Shown here in pieces: positions 44,269 to 52,862 of a stretch of DNA of 64,000 nucleotides. The translations under genes and the position numbers were made by a program. Under the pieces are notes generated by a model. That model saw nothing but the letters and a program-made list of their open reading frames with translations, did no database searches and was not told the DNA's origin. Source of the stretch: Ruminiclostridium cellobioparum subsp. termitidis CT1112 (lineage in GTDB: Bacteria; Bacillota; Clostridia; Acetivibrionales; DSM-1351); the NCBI RefSeq assembly GCF_000350485.1, contig NZ_AORV01000042.1, forward strand, positions 21,450 through 85,449, in the 5' to 3' direction. Every line of letters starts with the position of its first letter. The first letter of the stretch is position 1.

Positions 44269-45633
44269 TTAAACCGGCTTGCCCTCAACTTTTTCACGAT
44301 ACAAAGGCAGATATACCTCCTGATCCCTGATGACACAGCCTGACTTCGTGTGCCCTTTTTGGATAAGGTCATAGCATTTATCACAGGTGATACAGCATTT
44401 GCTGCGCTCCATCTTCTGATTATTTATAAGATCCTTTGCAAAATCAGGATAAGCAAACGCCTGCCTGCCAAATCCGGCAATATCAAACCAGTTTTGTTTT
44501 ATTCCCCCGGCACTTACATTGCCTCCAAACTGCTCAAACCATGTCAGACCCGTTGCAACAAACACTCCTTCGGGTACAGCTGCTTTAATCTCCCTGGTGG
44601 CTTTCAGCAGAGCGTATGTACCGGCATAGGGGTTGATCTCCGATCCCTCGATCTCGGCAAGATAACCACGGCCGTATGGCTGATAGCGAGGCATCATTGT
44701 AGATATATTGATGAGCTTGACATCTTTCTTTACCAGCAGCTTGCACAACTCGACCGGTTCTGTCAGATCCGGTTTCATTACGCCTTCTTCCTTAACCATG
44801 CCCCAGCCATGAGGATATGGAATGCAGTCATAGGCATTCAAGCGCACACAGATATCTATTGCATTCCCAACCTTTTTACGTATTCCGTCAATTATTTCAA
44901 AAACAGCTCTTGTTCTGTTTTCAAAACTTCCGCCATATTTTCCCGGTCTGTTGAACGCCGCCAGCAGTTCCCTCAAAATATATTCATGGCAAATCTTTAC
45001 ATCAACAGAATCAAAACCAGCCTCGGCAGCTAACACAGCACCTTTTATAAAACCATCGATTATTTCTTCAATTTTTTCATCGGTAGCAATGGTCAGTGTG
45101 CCTGCACGCCCGTCAATAGAATTATGATGATCTATATAAGGATTTTTCACAACAGCCAGCGGTTCCGGGTCCCAGTTTGCGTTTACACTTCTTCTTCCCG
45201 AATGTGTCAGCTGCAGTACATTGTATGGTTTGCGTCCGAAGCAGTCAACCGCAGTCTTATTGCTCTGGTCCAGCAGCCTCTTGATTTCCTTGATCGTACT
45301 TCCCTTAATTATCATCTGCAGCGGATTGCATCTTCCGTCATCGGCAACGGTAATGGATTCATACCATATTAAGCCGGCACCGCCTCTTGCAAATCTGTCA
45401 TATCTTCTGAAAATAAGCTCTGAAGGCGAGCCGTCCACCATACCGTCAAAACCTTCAAGCGGCTGGATTGCCAAACGGTTGGGTATAACCTTGTCTCCCA
45501 GCCTGACAGGCTGTTCCAATATGGATATGTCTTCTGATACAGGATACGGGTATCCTGCATTGTTCATGATATCTGAGAACTGATCCAGAGTCTGCATTTT
45601 TGCGAAATTAAAAGGCTTTAATACTTTTCTCAT
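44269..45633 (-). CDS. Old-yellow-enzyme-like NADH:flavin oxidoreductase
   Basis: 454 residues, FMN-binding TIM barrel. Motifs: NRLAIQPLEGFDG, ARGGAGLIWYES, LQLTHSGRRS, GFDSVDVKICHEYILRELL, NRPGKYGGSFENRTR, and a C-terminal cluster CCITCDKCYDL..GC, like the 4Fe-4S site of 2,4-dienoyl-CoA-reductase-type members; the NAD-binding C-terminal domains of those enzymes are absent. The active-site HxxH/N motif reads KICHEY. ATG at 45633 with GGAGGTTAAT upstream, which could be masked by a complementary 19-base element. Its role in a sugar operon is unusual. Confidence 0.85.
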   Translation of the reverse strand: MRKVLKPFNFAKMQTLDQFSDIMNNAGYPYPVSEDISILEQPVRLGDKVIPNRLAIQPLEGFDGMVDGSPSELIFRRYDRFARGGAGLIWYESITVADDGRCNPLQMIIKGSTIKEIKRLLDQSNKTAVDCFGRKPYNVLQLTHSGRRSVNANWDPEPLAVVKNPYIDHHNSIDGRAGTLTIATDEKIEEIIDGFIKGAVLAAEAGFDSVDVKICHEYILRELLAAFNRPGKYGGSFENRTRAVFEIIDGIRKKVGNAIDICVRLNAYDCIPYPHGWGMVKEEGVMKPDLTEPVELCKLLVKKDVKLINISTMMPRYQPYGRGYLAEIEGSEINPYAGTYALLKATREIKAAVPEGVFVATGLTWFEQFGGNVSAGGIKQNWFDIAGFGRQAFAYPDFAKDLINNQKMERSKCCITCDKCYDLIQKGHTKSGCVIRDQEVYLPLYREKVEGKPV

Positions 45634-45634
45634 A

Positions 45635-45701
45635 TTAACCTCCATACTGTAATGAAATTTGTTCTCTCCTCATCCGCTTTAAGGCGAATAAAGGAGGTTA
45701 A
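45635..45701 (-). promoter_or_regulatory. Ribosome site and upstream anti-Shine-Dalgarno copy (19-bp repeat, copy 2)
   Basis: The minus-strand transcript reads TTAACCTCC (complement of 45693-45701), 49 bases, then GGAGGTTAA (45643-45635) and the ATG of the oxidoreductase. The 9-base match is perfect. The 19-bp GGCGAATAAAGGAGGTTAA at 45683-45701 is identical to 11488-11506, where the same arrangement precedes a histidine kinase gene. Confidence 0.6.
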
Positions 45702-45715
45702 AATAACTGCTAATT

Positions 45716-46510
45716 TTATAATTTTGAAAAAACTTCTTCTTTAATATATTTCACACATTGGGGAGAAACAGCCTCATAGTCCTGAAGATAAATATCCACT
45801 GAAACACCGCCGTCAAATCCGGCGGATTTAAGCTTGCGGTAAGCCGAAACGAGATCTATTTCCCCATCCCACGGAAGTTTATGACAATGCTCGCCCATAC
45901 ACATGTTATCTATATGTGAATGTACTATATATTGCTTGGATCTCTCAATCGCTTTGATTATATCAACTTCACTCAGGTAAATATGACCCACGTCAAAGTT
46001 GAGCTTTAAAGCAGGTGAGTTTATCCTGTCTGCCATGGCCAGAAAGATGTCCAGGTTTCTGAACAGCTGTCCCGGTTCAACCTCTATAGCTATGTATACG
46101 CCGTATTCTTCTGCCATCTTAGCAAGCTCACGCGTCCTGATCTCCAGTTCTTTATACAGGGACGGATTGTTTTCACGAAGTTCAAAGGGTGTAAATGTTG
46201 ACATAATAACAATATTTGTACCATATCTGGGTGCAGCTTTTAATAAACTCTTTTGTACATCAAAAATAAAATCATCCGTAACATAGTTTGCGTGGGCCGC
46301 GAGAGCTGTAATTTTAAAATTGTCAAGCTCTCTGCATAATTCAACCGTATGGGAGATGATATAATGGTCCAGATAATCAGTCATAACAAAAGATGACATT
46401 CCATGTATAAGACTTAATTCGATTCCATCATAACCAAACTCCTTAAATTTCCGGATATTGTACTCCAGTGATCGATTGGGCATTACCTGGTTTCTGCCTG
46501 CGAGTATCAT
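45716..46510 (-). CDS. TIM-barrel sugar-phosphate isomerase/epimerase family protein
   Basis: 264 residues. Metal-site segments typical of xylose-isomerase-like TIM barrels: YDGIELSLIHG, ALAAHANYV, YIAIEVEPGQLFRN, LNFDVGHIYL, VHSHIDN. Start ATG at 46510, nine bases after GGAGG; a TTG three codons earlier touches the ribosome site. It lies between the AraC-type regulator and the oxidoreductase. Likely acts on rhamnose-derived or related sugars; substrate unknown. Confidence 0.82.
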   Translation of the reverse strand: MILAGRNQVMPNRSLEYNIRKFKEFGYDGIELSLIHGMSSFVMTDYLDHYIISHTVELCRELDNFKITALAAHANYVTDDFIFDVQKSLLKAAPRYGTNIVIMSTFTPFELRENNPSLYKELEIRTRELAKMAEEYGVYIAIEVEPGQLFRNLDIFLAMADRINSPALKLNFDVGHIYLSEVDIIKAIERSKQYIVHSHIDNMCMGEHCHKLPWDGEIDLVSAYRKLKSAGFDGGVSVDIYLQDYEAVSPQCVKYIKEEVFSKL

Positions 46511-46560
46511 AGTTTTCAACCTCCTTATTTATTCAATTTTAAAAGTCTGAAATTTTTTAA

Positions 46561-47316
46561 TTATTTGCCGCAATATTGAGTAGGTATCTTTCCTGTAGAC
46601 TTCTTGAACATATTGATAAAGTTCCTGTAGCTTTCAAAGCCGACCATCGCTGCAATCTCATATAAAAGCAGGTTACTGCTGTCCATCAGTTGTATTGCAC
46701 GTTTGATACGCAGTTCATTTAAGTATTCGGTTAGGGTTTTTCCTGTTTCCGATTTAAAAACATGAGAAATATAGCTCGGATTCCGTTCCATCGCCTCAGC
46801 TAAATCCCCTAAAGTAACAGTGCCATAGAAATGGTTATCTACATACGCCATACATCTTTTAACAAGCGGACTGTAAACTTCCATACCTTCATTTATGTTT
46901 TCTTCCTGCAGGTAATTTTGATCAGCAACATGAACTACCGGGTTTTCGGGTACATAGGCAATACTTTTGCAGACAAGCTGAATCAACTCGCTGATATTAA
47001 CAGGTTTAATCAAATAGTCGATAACTTGAAGTTTAAGTGCGGCTCTGACATAGTCGAAATTATCATAGCTGGAAATAACAATAAATTTAATATTTTTATC
47101 AATACTTGCCGCCTTCTGAATAAATTCGATTCCCATCATTCCAGGCATCTTAATGTCAGTAATGATTAACGATATGGAATTCGTTTTAACAATATCAAGA
47201 GCCTTCCAAGCATTCTCCGCAGTAAAAGCCCTGGTGATCGAATAAGCGCTCCAATTAATTGTATTAGCCAATCCTTCTCTGATTTGCTCTTCATCGTCTA
47301 CAATCAGTATATTCAT
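46561..47316 (-). CDS. AraC-type response regulator (YesN-like, short form)
   Basis: 251 residues: receiver with D7/D8, phospho-acceptor D54 (LIITDIKMPG) and K104 (DYLIKPVN), then, without the long middle region of typical YesN proteins, an AraC double helix-turn-helix (about 155-250; TLGDLAEAMERNPSYISHVF, LYEIAAMVGFESYRNFINMF). ATG at 47316 chosen from the canonical MNILIVDDEE start; GGAGG lies 13 bases upstream. Partner of the kinase 66 bases upstream, inside the sugar operon that it probably controls. Confidence 0.9.
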   Translation of the reverse strand: MNILIVDDEEQIREGLANTINWSAYSITRAFTAENAWKALDIVKTNSISLIITDIKMPGMMGIEFIQKAASIDKNIKFIVISSYDNFDYVRAALKLQVIDYLIKPVNISELIQLVCKSIAYVPENPVVHVADQNYLQEENINEGMEVYSPLVKRCMAYVDNHFYGTVTLGDLAEAMERNPSYISHVFKSETGKTLTEYLNELRIKRAIQLMDSSNLLLYEIAAMVGFESYRNFINMFKKSTGKIPTQYCGK

Positions 47317-47382
47317 AGAACAGACTAACCTCCAGTTCTGAAATTGATCTTTCACCCCTGATATGCCATGACACATGCAGTA

Positions 47383-49158
47383 TCAGAGTGAAATAATATC
47401 CTGATAGCGTACCGGATCAGCGGGCATTGTTACAACTACCCTGGTGCCTATGCCGGATGTACTGTAAAACCTAACACCTCCGTGGTATTCGCTGCCAAAA
47501 CAAAGTGTAATCCTATCATGTAAGTTTTTTAATGCACTAATCCTCGGAGTAACCAGCTCCCCCTTAATTATCGAACGCACAACCTGTTCATCCGTTCCCT
47601 TTCCGTCATCGGTTATATCAATAACCAGATCTCCGTTATTTTTTTCTATTATCAGATATATAGTACATTCTCCCATTTTATTTTCAAACCCATGTTCAAT
47701 TGAATTTTCCAGTAACGGCTGCAGTACAAAGGTAAGTATCCTGTATCCATAAAGTTCCTCAGGAACTTCCGCAATATATTTTAGCCGGTTACCAAAGCGT
47801 TTCTGCTGAAGTTTGAAGTAAACCATCGCAGCATCAAGTTCATCGGCAATAGTCGAAACAGGTGAATTGGTATAAAGATTTTTATGCATCATCTTTGAAA
47901 GGATTTCAATATAATATTCTACTTCGCTGTCCCCGTTTTTTCGCGCTGTCCAGCGGATATTGTCCAGGGTATTCAATAGAAAATGCGGGTGTATCTGAAG
48001 TCTGAGCGATTCAAGTTTCATCTCATTCTCCTTCAGTTTCGCATTCAACATATTTTCCATGAGGGTCTTAAGACTTCTGGTCATCTGATTAAATGAAACC
48101 GCCAGCATTCCTACTTCATCCCTGCTGAGGACTTCAACCTGGATATCAAGATTTCCATTTTTCACCTCAACCATTTTACTAACAAGCCTTCTTATGGGTT
48201 TTATGATAAAGCGGGAAGTAAAAACGGTAAAAGTAAAAACAAAAACAAGCAGTATTATTATTATATATACCGTATAAGAAGATATATTGAGGGAGGAATG
48301 GTAAAGCAGCGTAGAATCTATCTGAGCTACAACGTACATATCATAATCCGATACCTGCTTTATAATATAACTGAAATCACTATAAGAATCATAATACATT
48401 TCATTGCTTGCCCGTGATAGATTTTCCGGTTTAATATACTGCAGTTTCTTTCCGATATCTGTTTTGTTTTTTGCTGACATGACCATTCCCTGTCCGTCGC
48501 AAAGATAGACGTTAAGTTTGTTTTCCTGAGTATTTAAGGATTCAATTACATTGAAAAGTACATCCTCGGTCAAGGCCAACCTCATGGTTCCGACCTGCTT
48601 GAAAGTATTAGGGTTATTGATTGTTCGAATAAGTGAAATAACATAAAAACTCTGCCGAGGGTTCTGTACATTACTAGATTCATAAATACCGCTCCATAAA
48701 GGACGGCCTCCCATGTTGTGGGCCCTTTGAAACCAGTAGGACATATTATTGTCGGAAATCTGGTTATCAGCTGTCTGAATGATTGCCTTATCATTTAAAT
48801 CATAAAACGCAATGGAATATATATCCGGATCAACAAGAAAATGAGAAATCAGCATACGGAATCTTGCCAGCTTTGAAGTATAATCAGGCATAAGATTTTT
48901 TTCATTATTCTCTACAAGCAGTGAATACAACTCATCAAAGGCAAGAAACGAGTATGAGGTCAGCTCAACTTTTTTAAAAATTTCCTTATAGCTGTTTACC
49001 GACATGTCTATCATATTCTCATAAGTATAAAGGGATTGGTCCTCAATCGTTTTCAGCGCCGGAGAAATGATAAAAAACCACATAGCCGCAATACATACAA
49101 CATACACTGCAAAAAGAATCACTGTGTATTTCTTATATAAATTCATATCACAACACAT
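47383..49158 (-). CDS. YesM-type sensor histidine kinase
   Basis: About 591 residues: membrane segment (about 10-32), extracytoplasmic sensor region (about 33-285), second segment (about 288-310), HAMP (about 311-365), phospho-acceptor H392 in LQIHPHFLLNTLDNIRW, ATPase domain with N-box (QPLLENSIEHGFENK) and G box (DDGKGTD). Two nearby ATGs (49158, 49146) are possible; neither has a strong ribosome site. It follows the importer genes and precedes its AraC-type regulator. Confidence 0.92.
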   Translation of the reverse strand: MCCDMNLYKKYTVILFAVYVVCIAAMWFFIISPALKTIEDQSLYTYENMIDMSVNSYKEIFKKVELTSYSFLAFDELYSLLVENNEKNLMPDYTSKLARFRMLISHFLVDPDIYSIAFYDLNDKAIIQTADNQISDNNMSYWFQRAHNMGGRPLWSGIYESSNVQNPRQSFYVISLIRTINNPNTFKQVGTMRLALTEDVLFNVIESLNTQENKLNVYLCDGQGMVMSAKNKTDIGKKLQYIKPENLSRASNEMYYDSYSDFSYIIKQVSDYDMYVVAQIDSTLLYHSSLNISSYTVYIIIILLVFVFTFTVFTSRFIIKPIRRLVSKMVEVKNGNLDIQVEVLSRDEVGMLAVSFNQMTRSLKTLMENMLNAKLKENEMKLESLRLQIHPHFLLNTLDNIRWTARKNGDSEVEYYIEILSKMMHKNLYTNSPVSTIADELDAAMVYFKLQQKRFGNRLKYIAEVPEELYGYRILTFVLQPLLENSIEHGFENKMGECTIYLIIEKNNGDLVIDITDDGKGTDEQVVRSIIKGELVTPRISALKNLHDRITLCFGSEYHGGVRFYSTSGIGTRVVVTMPADPVRYQDIISL

Positions 49159-49274
49159 CCCATAGTGGAATTAGATAAAAAGATATGCTTGTCCCTTATA
49201 GTTAAGCACTATTATACCATTTTTAGTTATCAAGGTACAGAATCTTCATTTATCTTTGCTATCTCGTCACACAT

Positions 49275-50111
49275 TTAACCTTTAACGGCCCCTGCGGATA
49301 AACCCTGGATAAAGTATTTCTGGGAATAAACAAAAACTACGAAGAGCGGAGCAATAATTGTTATAATTGCAGCTCCGAACGGCCCCCATTCAATTCCGTA
49401 CTCGCCTTTAAAATTCAGCAGTCCAACCGGTAAGGTCTGTATTTTATTTGATGATGAAGAAGCTATATTTGCCCATAGGAATTCTCCCCAAATACTGACA
49501 AAGTTGAATACAATTACAGTTGCTATGGCCGGAGTGACGAGAGGTGTAATAATCGTGAAAAACGTTCTTAATTCACCGCTTCCGTCAACACGAGCCGATT
49601 CCAATATTTCAGAAGGTATCGTGGCATAAAATTTCTTGAAAATGTAAATACTAAAAGGTAGCTGCCATGCTGCATATGGAATAATTAACATAAGGAGTGT
49701 CTTCGTCAATTTAAATTTTATCAACTGAATATAAAGAGGGACATATACAGCAACTCCTGGTATAAAATTCAAGCCCATCAGAATTGAAACAATCAACTCA
49801 CTTTTGGGAATATGAAGCTTTGCAAGAGCATACCCGGCAAGCATTGAAAACAAAAGAGAAATTGCAACGGCACTGACCGTTACTATTATACTGTTCCCGG
49901 CATATAACTGAATCTGTCCTTCATACCAGGCATACACATAGTTATTCCATCTCACAACCTGTGGAAACCCCCAAATATTCGTATAAAATTCCTTATTGTT
50001 TTTTAATGAAACCATCATTATAAAAACGATGGGGTATAAAATAACCAGGGAAAAAAGTATTGATACTGCTATTGCAGCTATCCTCATAGACATATTTGAT
50101 TTAGTACTCAT
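49275..50111 (-). CDS. Sugar ABC transporter permease (MalG type)
   Basis: 278 residues, six membrane segments, with the EAA loop ESARVDGSGELRTFFTIITPLVTPAI that docks the ATPase and the typical C-terminal KYFIQGLSAGAVKG. ATG at 50111 with AGGGG eight bases upstream; it overlaps the end of the partner permease gene by 11 bases. Third component of the importer; no ATPase gene accompanies it. Confidence 0.92.
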   Translation of the reverse strand: MSTKSNMSMRIAAIAVSILFSLVILYPIVFIMMVSLKNNKEFYTNIWGFPQVVRWNNYVYAWYEGQIQLYAGNSIIVTVSAVAISLLFSMLAGYALAKLHIPKSELIVSILMGLNFIPGVAVYVPLYIQLIKFKLTKTLLMLIIPYAAWQLPFSIYIFKKFYATIPSEILESARVDGSGELRTFFTIITPLVTPAIATVIVFNFVSIWGEFLWANIASSSSNKIQTLPVGLLNFKGEYGIEWGPFGAAIITIIAPLFVVFVYSQKYFIQGLSAGAVKG

Positions 50112-50997
50112 ATTCTTCACCCCTAAAAACGCGATTAAGTATAATTAAGAAAATGAATACCACTATCACAAAGACTACTGATAGAGCCGATGCATATCCA
50201 AAGCTGGTATACGCATATGCATTTTCTACAATCCACATTGGCATGACTACCGTGAGTTTTGACGGACCACCGCCGGTCAATGCTACAACGGTATCATAAA
50301 TTTTCAGTCCTCCAAGCATTGTAAACATTGTACTAAGCTCAATCATAGGCTTTATCAGCGGTAAATATATACGAAATAAAATCTGCCTGTTGTTGGCACC
50401 GTCCAAATACGCGGATTCAATGAGTGCTGCAGGTATATTCTGAAGACCTGCAAAGCACAGTACCATCGGCAGTCCGAACTGTCTCCATACGGTTACCGCT
50501 ACAATAGAAGGTAATACCGTTTTGGAATTGACAAGCCATGCCGTTTGCAGCTTCCCCAGACCGATTGCTTCCAGAATTCCGTTTAAAAGACCTATATCCT
50601 CGGTAAAAATAAAAAGGAACATAAGTCCGGTAATAGTCGGCGCAATCATATTCGGAGCGAATAGTATTGTTCTGCAGACATTGCCTAAAAAACGTCTGAT
50701 GTACAAATTCAGCCAGGCCAGCATAACTCCAAGAGCCACACTGATTATCGAAGAGAAAAATGCAAAGTAAATGGTGTTTTTCAATGCTCGGAAAAAAATC
50801 TTATCGCCAAGCAGATTTTGATAATTAACAAGACCGACAAACTTTCTTTCACCAAAACCTGTCCATGACGAAAGAGACAGCGGTATAACATCTGCAAGAG
50901 GGTATGCCATAAAGAGCAGGTACAGACCAATTGCAGGCATCAGGAACAATACACCCATGAATGTATACTTACGCTTCATATGTTTTGAACGATTCAT
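50101..50997 (-). CDS. Sugar ABC transporter permease (MalF/UgpA type)
   Basis: 298 residues, six membrane segments, EAA loop ESAYLDGANNRQILFRIYLPLIKPMI and the C-terminal GGGPSKLT/VVMPMWIVENAY region of carbohydrate permeases. ATG at 50997 with GGAAGG nine bases upstream; a start seven codons earlier lacks one. A stable hairpin separates it from the binding-protein gene, which usually lowers permease expression relative to the binding protein. Confidence 0.92.
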   Translation of the reverse strand: MNRSKHMKRKYTFMGVLFLMPAIGLYLLFMAYPLADVIPLSLSSWTGFGERKFVGLVNYQNLLGDKIFFRALKNTIYFAFFSSIISVALGVMLAWLNLYIRRFLGNVCRTILFAPNMIAPTITGLMFLFIFTEDIGLLNGILEAIGLGKLQTAWLVNSKTVLPSIVAVTVWRQFGLPMVLCFAGLQNIPAALIESAYLDGANNRQILFRIYLPLIKPMIELSTMFTMLGGLKIYDTVVALTGGGPSKLTVVMPMWIVENAYAYTSFGYASALSVVFVIVVFIFLIILNRVFRGEEYEY

Positions 50998-51020
50998 CTC
51001 GGTACACCTTCCGATCATTT

Positions 51021-51064
51021 AAACCTGGGAACTGTACCGGCTTACCGATACAGCCTCCCGGTTT
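51021..51064 (-). promoter_or_regulatory. Intra-operon hairpin after binding-protein gene
   Basis: AAACC-GGGA..CTGTA pairs with TACAG..TCCC-AGGTTT, an extended imperfect stem just after the binding-protein stop. There is no T-run, so it likely protects the upstream mRNA or reduces read-through to the permeases. Confidence 0.55.
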
Positions 51065-51077
51065 ATAGGTTTTTTAA

Positions 51078-52406
51078 CTATTTGGCTTGTGATTTAATCA
51101 CCAGGCGCAGATTTTCCATTTCCTTTAATGTATCATCTATTGAACGAGTATTGCTGCAAGGGCCGCTAAACACTTCCTGCTTTATAAATGACTGCATTTT
51201 AGAACCCATTCTGCAAGGGTTTAACCCAGCTATAATATTGCCTGTGGCAGAATAGCCAACCAGTTCCTTCAAGCCTTCAGAAATATTCAAGTTTAAAGTT
51301 GTTGCCGGAACAGTACGTGTATCGGCTACAATCTGCTGGCCTTCCTGACTGGTCATATACTTGATGAATTTTATACTGGAATCAATATTTTTTTTAGGAG
51401 CATTCGAAGGAATAAAGTACACATCGGTTTCCATGTTCTCATAGGATTTCATTCCGGCTTTCTTAACAGGCTTTAGCATAACGCCGATATCGAAATCGCA
51501 GGACGCCTCGTGTATACCAAGAGCTCCTGAATAGTTGAAGATAAACATGCATCTTCCCTGAGCAAATCCGGCATTGGAATCGTCAGGACTTGTATTGATT
51601 CCGCCTTCTCCCGGATACCAGTAACCCTTGTTATACCAGCCTTTTACCAATTCTATAACTTCTTTGATGGCATCCGACTCGGGGGTATCAACAAACGACA
51701 CATCACCATTTGCCGCCGACCATGCAGTGCCCGGTTTGATCTCTTCCAAAAGCGAATATGTAAGGCCATACATACAGTCTTGCATACTCACCGAGTTGGT
51801 CGTAAATCCGAAAATGTTATCCTTCTTAAGGGTTTCAAAAATTTTTGTCATCTCATCCCAGGTTTCAGGTTCCTTAAAACCGTACTTGTCCATCATTGTT
51901 TTGTTGTAAAAAACAACGTGGTAAGTGGCTGATATTGGGATACCCCAGACCTCTCCATTTATACCCGTACTGGTTTTTAAAACGGCCTCTGTTATGTCTT
52001 TTCTCCATGCTCCGTCATCTGCATCCAGATATGATTTTAAATCAGTGCACATTCCTATATCAGAGAATGTATTGAGCCGAGTCCCCCAGTATTGAGCCAA
52101 ATCGACCGGATCACCGGCGGCTATACCAGTTTTGATAACCTGTTCACGTGTTGCCGTTTCGTTGGTAACAACCTCAACTTTGATGTCCGGATTGGCTTTT
52201 TCAAAGCCTGCTACCAATTCATTTGTTAAGTCTCCGGCGCCTACACCAAAGGTAATCGTTTTTGTCTCACCTGAACCTGCTGTTGACGCAGCTTGATTGG
52301 TTCCAGTGCTTTGTGTGGATTCGGAGGCTCCCGATTGTCCTGAGCATCCGCCAAGCAGTGAAACAATAATTAAAACACACAATAGTAAGGAAAAGTACTT
52401 TTTCAT
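51078..52406 (-). CDS. Sugar-binding lipoprotein (family 1)
   Basis: 442 residues. Lipoprotein signal with lipobox LLGGC (Cys21), Ser/Thr/Gln-rich linker, then a family 1 binding domain (ITFGVGAGDLTNELVAGFEKANPDIKVEVV; FYNKTMMDKYGFKEPETWDEMTKI; FIKYMTSQEGQQIVADTRTVPA). AAAGGGG precedes the ATG. First gene of a minus-strand run continuing through permeases, kinase, regulator and L-rhamnose genes; the ligand is therefore probably rhamnose or a rhamnose-containing sugar (inference). Confidence 0.92.
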   Translation of the reverse strand: MKKYFSLLLCVLIIVSLLGGCSGQSGASESTQSTGTNQAASTAGSGETKTITFGVGAGDLTNELVAGFEKANPDIKVEVVTNETATREQVIKTGIAAGDPVDLAQYWGTRLNTFSDIGMCTDLKSYLDADDGAWRKDITEAVLKTSTGINGEVWGIPISATYHVVFYNKTMMDKYGFKEPETWDEMTKIFETLKKDNIFGFTTNSVSMQDCMYGLTYSLLEEIKPGTAWSAANGDVSFVDTPESDAIKEVIELVKGWYNKGYWYPGEGGINTSPDDSNAGFAQGRCMFIFNYSGALGIHEASCDFDIGVMLKPVKKAGMKSYENMETDVYFIPSNAPKKNIDSSIKFIKYMTSQEGQQIVADTRTVPATTLNLNISEGLKELVGYSATGNIIAGLNPCRMGSKMQSFIKQEVFSGPCSNTRSIDDTLKEMENLRLVIKSQAK

Positions 52407-52569
52407 TGATTTGCCCCTTTCTCTTTAATAAAAACAGAGATTTTCTTAATTAACTACAAATCCGGATTTTATAAATTAATTATATCTATTATGTAAAGGA
52501 AAGTAAGTATCGTAAGTTTTGAAAAAATGTATTTATTTTAGGTACAAATATAAGCAGCAAATTCAGCTA

Positions 52570-52594
52570 AAACTTGTGCATTTTGCACAAGTTT
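52570..52594. promoter_or_regulatory. 11-bp perfect palindrome, possible operator
   Basis: AAACTTGTGCA-TTT-TGCACAAGTTT, about 165 bases upstream of the binding-protein gene. No T-run follows on either strand. It is a candidate operator for the sugar operon. The rest of the gap 52407-52695 is AT-rich with no gene. Confidence 0.45.
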
Positions 52595-52695
52595 CTCCTT
52601 TCCACACATCTCTGGCATCCTCTTATCGCATGGTAACTATATATAAAATTAAACTCATTTGTGGTTTGTAGGAATAATTAAGATTTTAAACAAAT

Positions 52696-52729
52696 AAAAA
52701 AAAGAAAAAACTGTCTATTAGACAGTTTT
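52696..52729 (-). terminator. tRNA-Val terminator
   Basis: Minus strand AAAACTGTC / GACAGTTTT with a 5-base loop, followed by TTCTTTTTTTT. It starts five bases after the tRNA 3' end. Confidence 0.85.
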
Positions 52730-52733
52730 AATT

Positions 52734-52809
52734 TGGTGGGCAATACAGGACTCGAACCTGTGACTTTCACCACGTCAAGATGACACTCTACCAGCTGAGT
52801 TAATTGCCC
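52734..52809 (-). tRNA. tRNA-Val (GAC)
   Basis: 76 bases including an encoded CCA. Acceptor GGGCAAT/ATTGCCC, D-arm with AGCTGGTAGA, anticodon stem TCATC/GGTGA around loop TTGACGT giving anticodon GAC, T-arm GGTTCGAGTCC. It stands alone with its own promoter and terminator. Confidence 0.97.
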
Positions 52810-52833
52810 TTACATAAATTTGATACAACAACT

Positions 52834-52862
52834 ATAATATATGGAGTTAATGACTTTGTCAA
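52834..52862 (-). promoter_or_regulatory. σA promoter of tRNA-Val
   Basis: Minus strand TTGACA (52862-52857), 17 bases, TATTAT (52839-52834), about 25 bases before the tRNA. The -35 overlaps the stop of the transporter gene. Confidence 0.7.
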
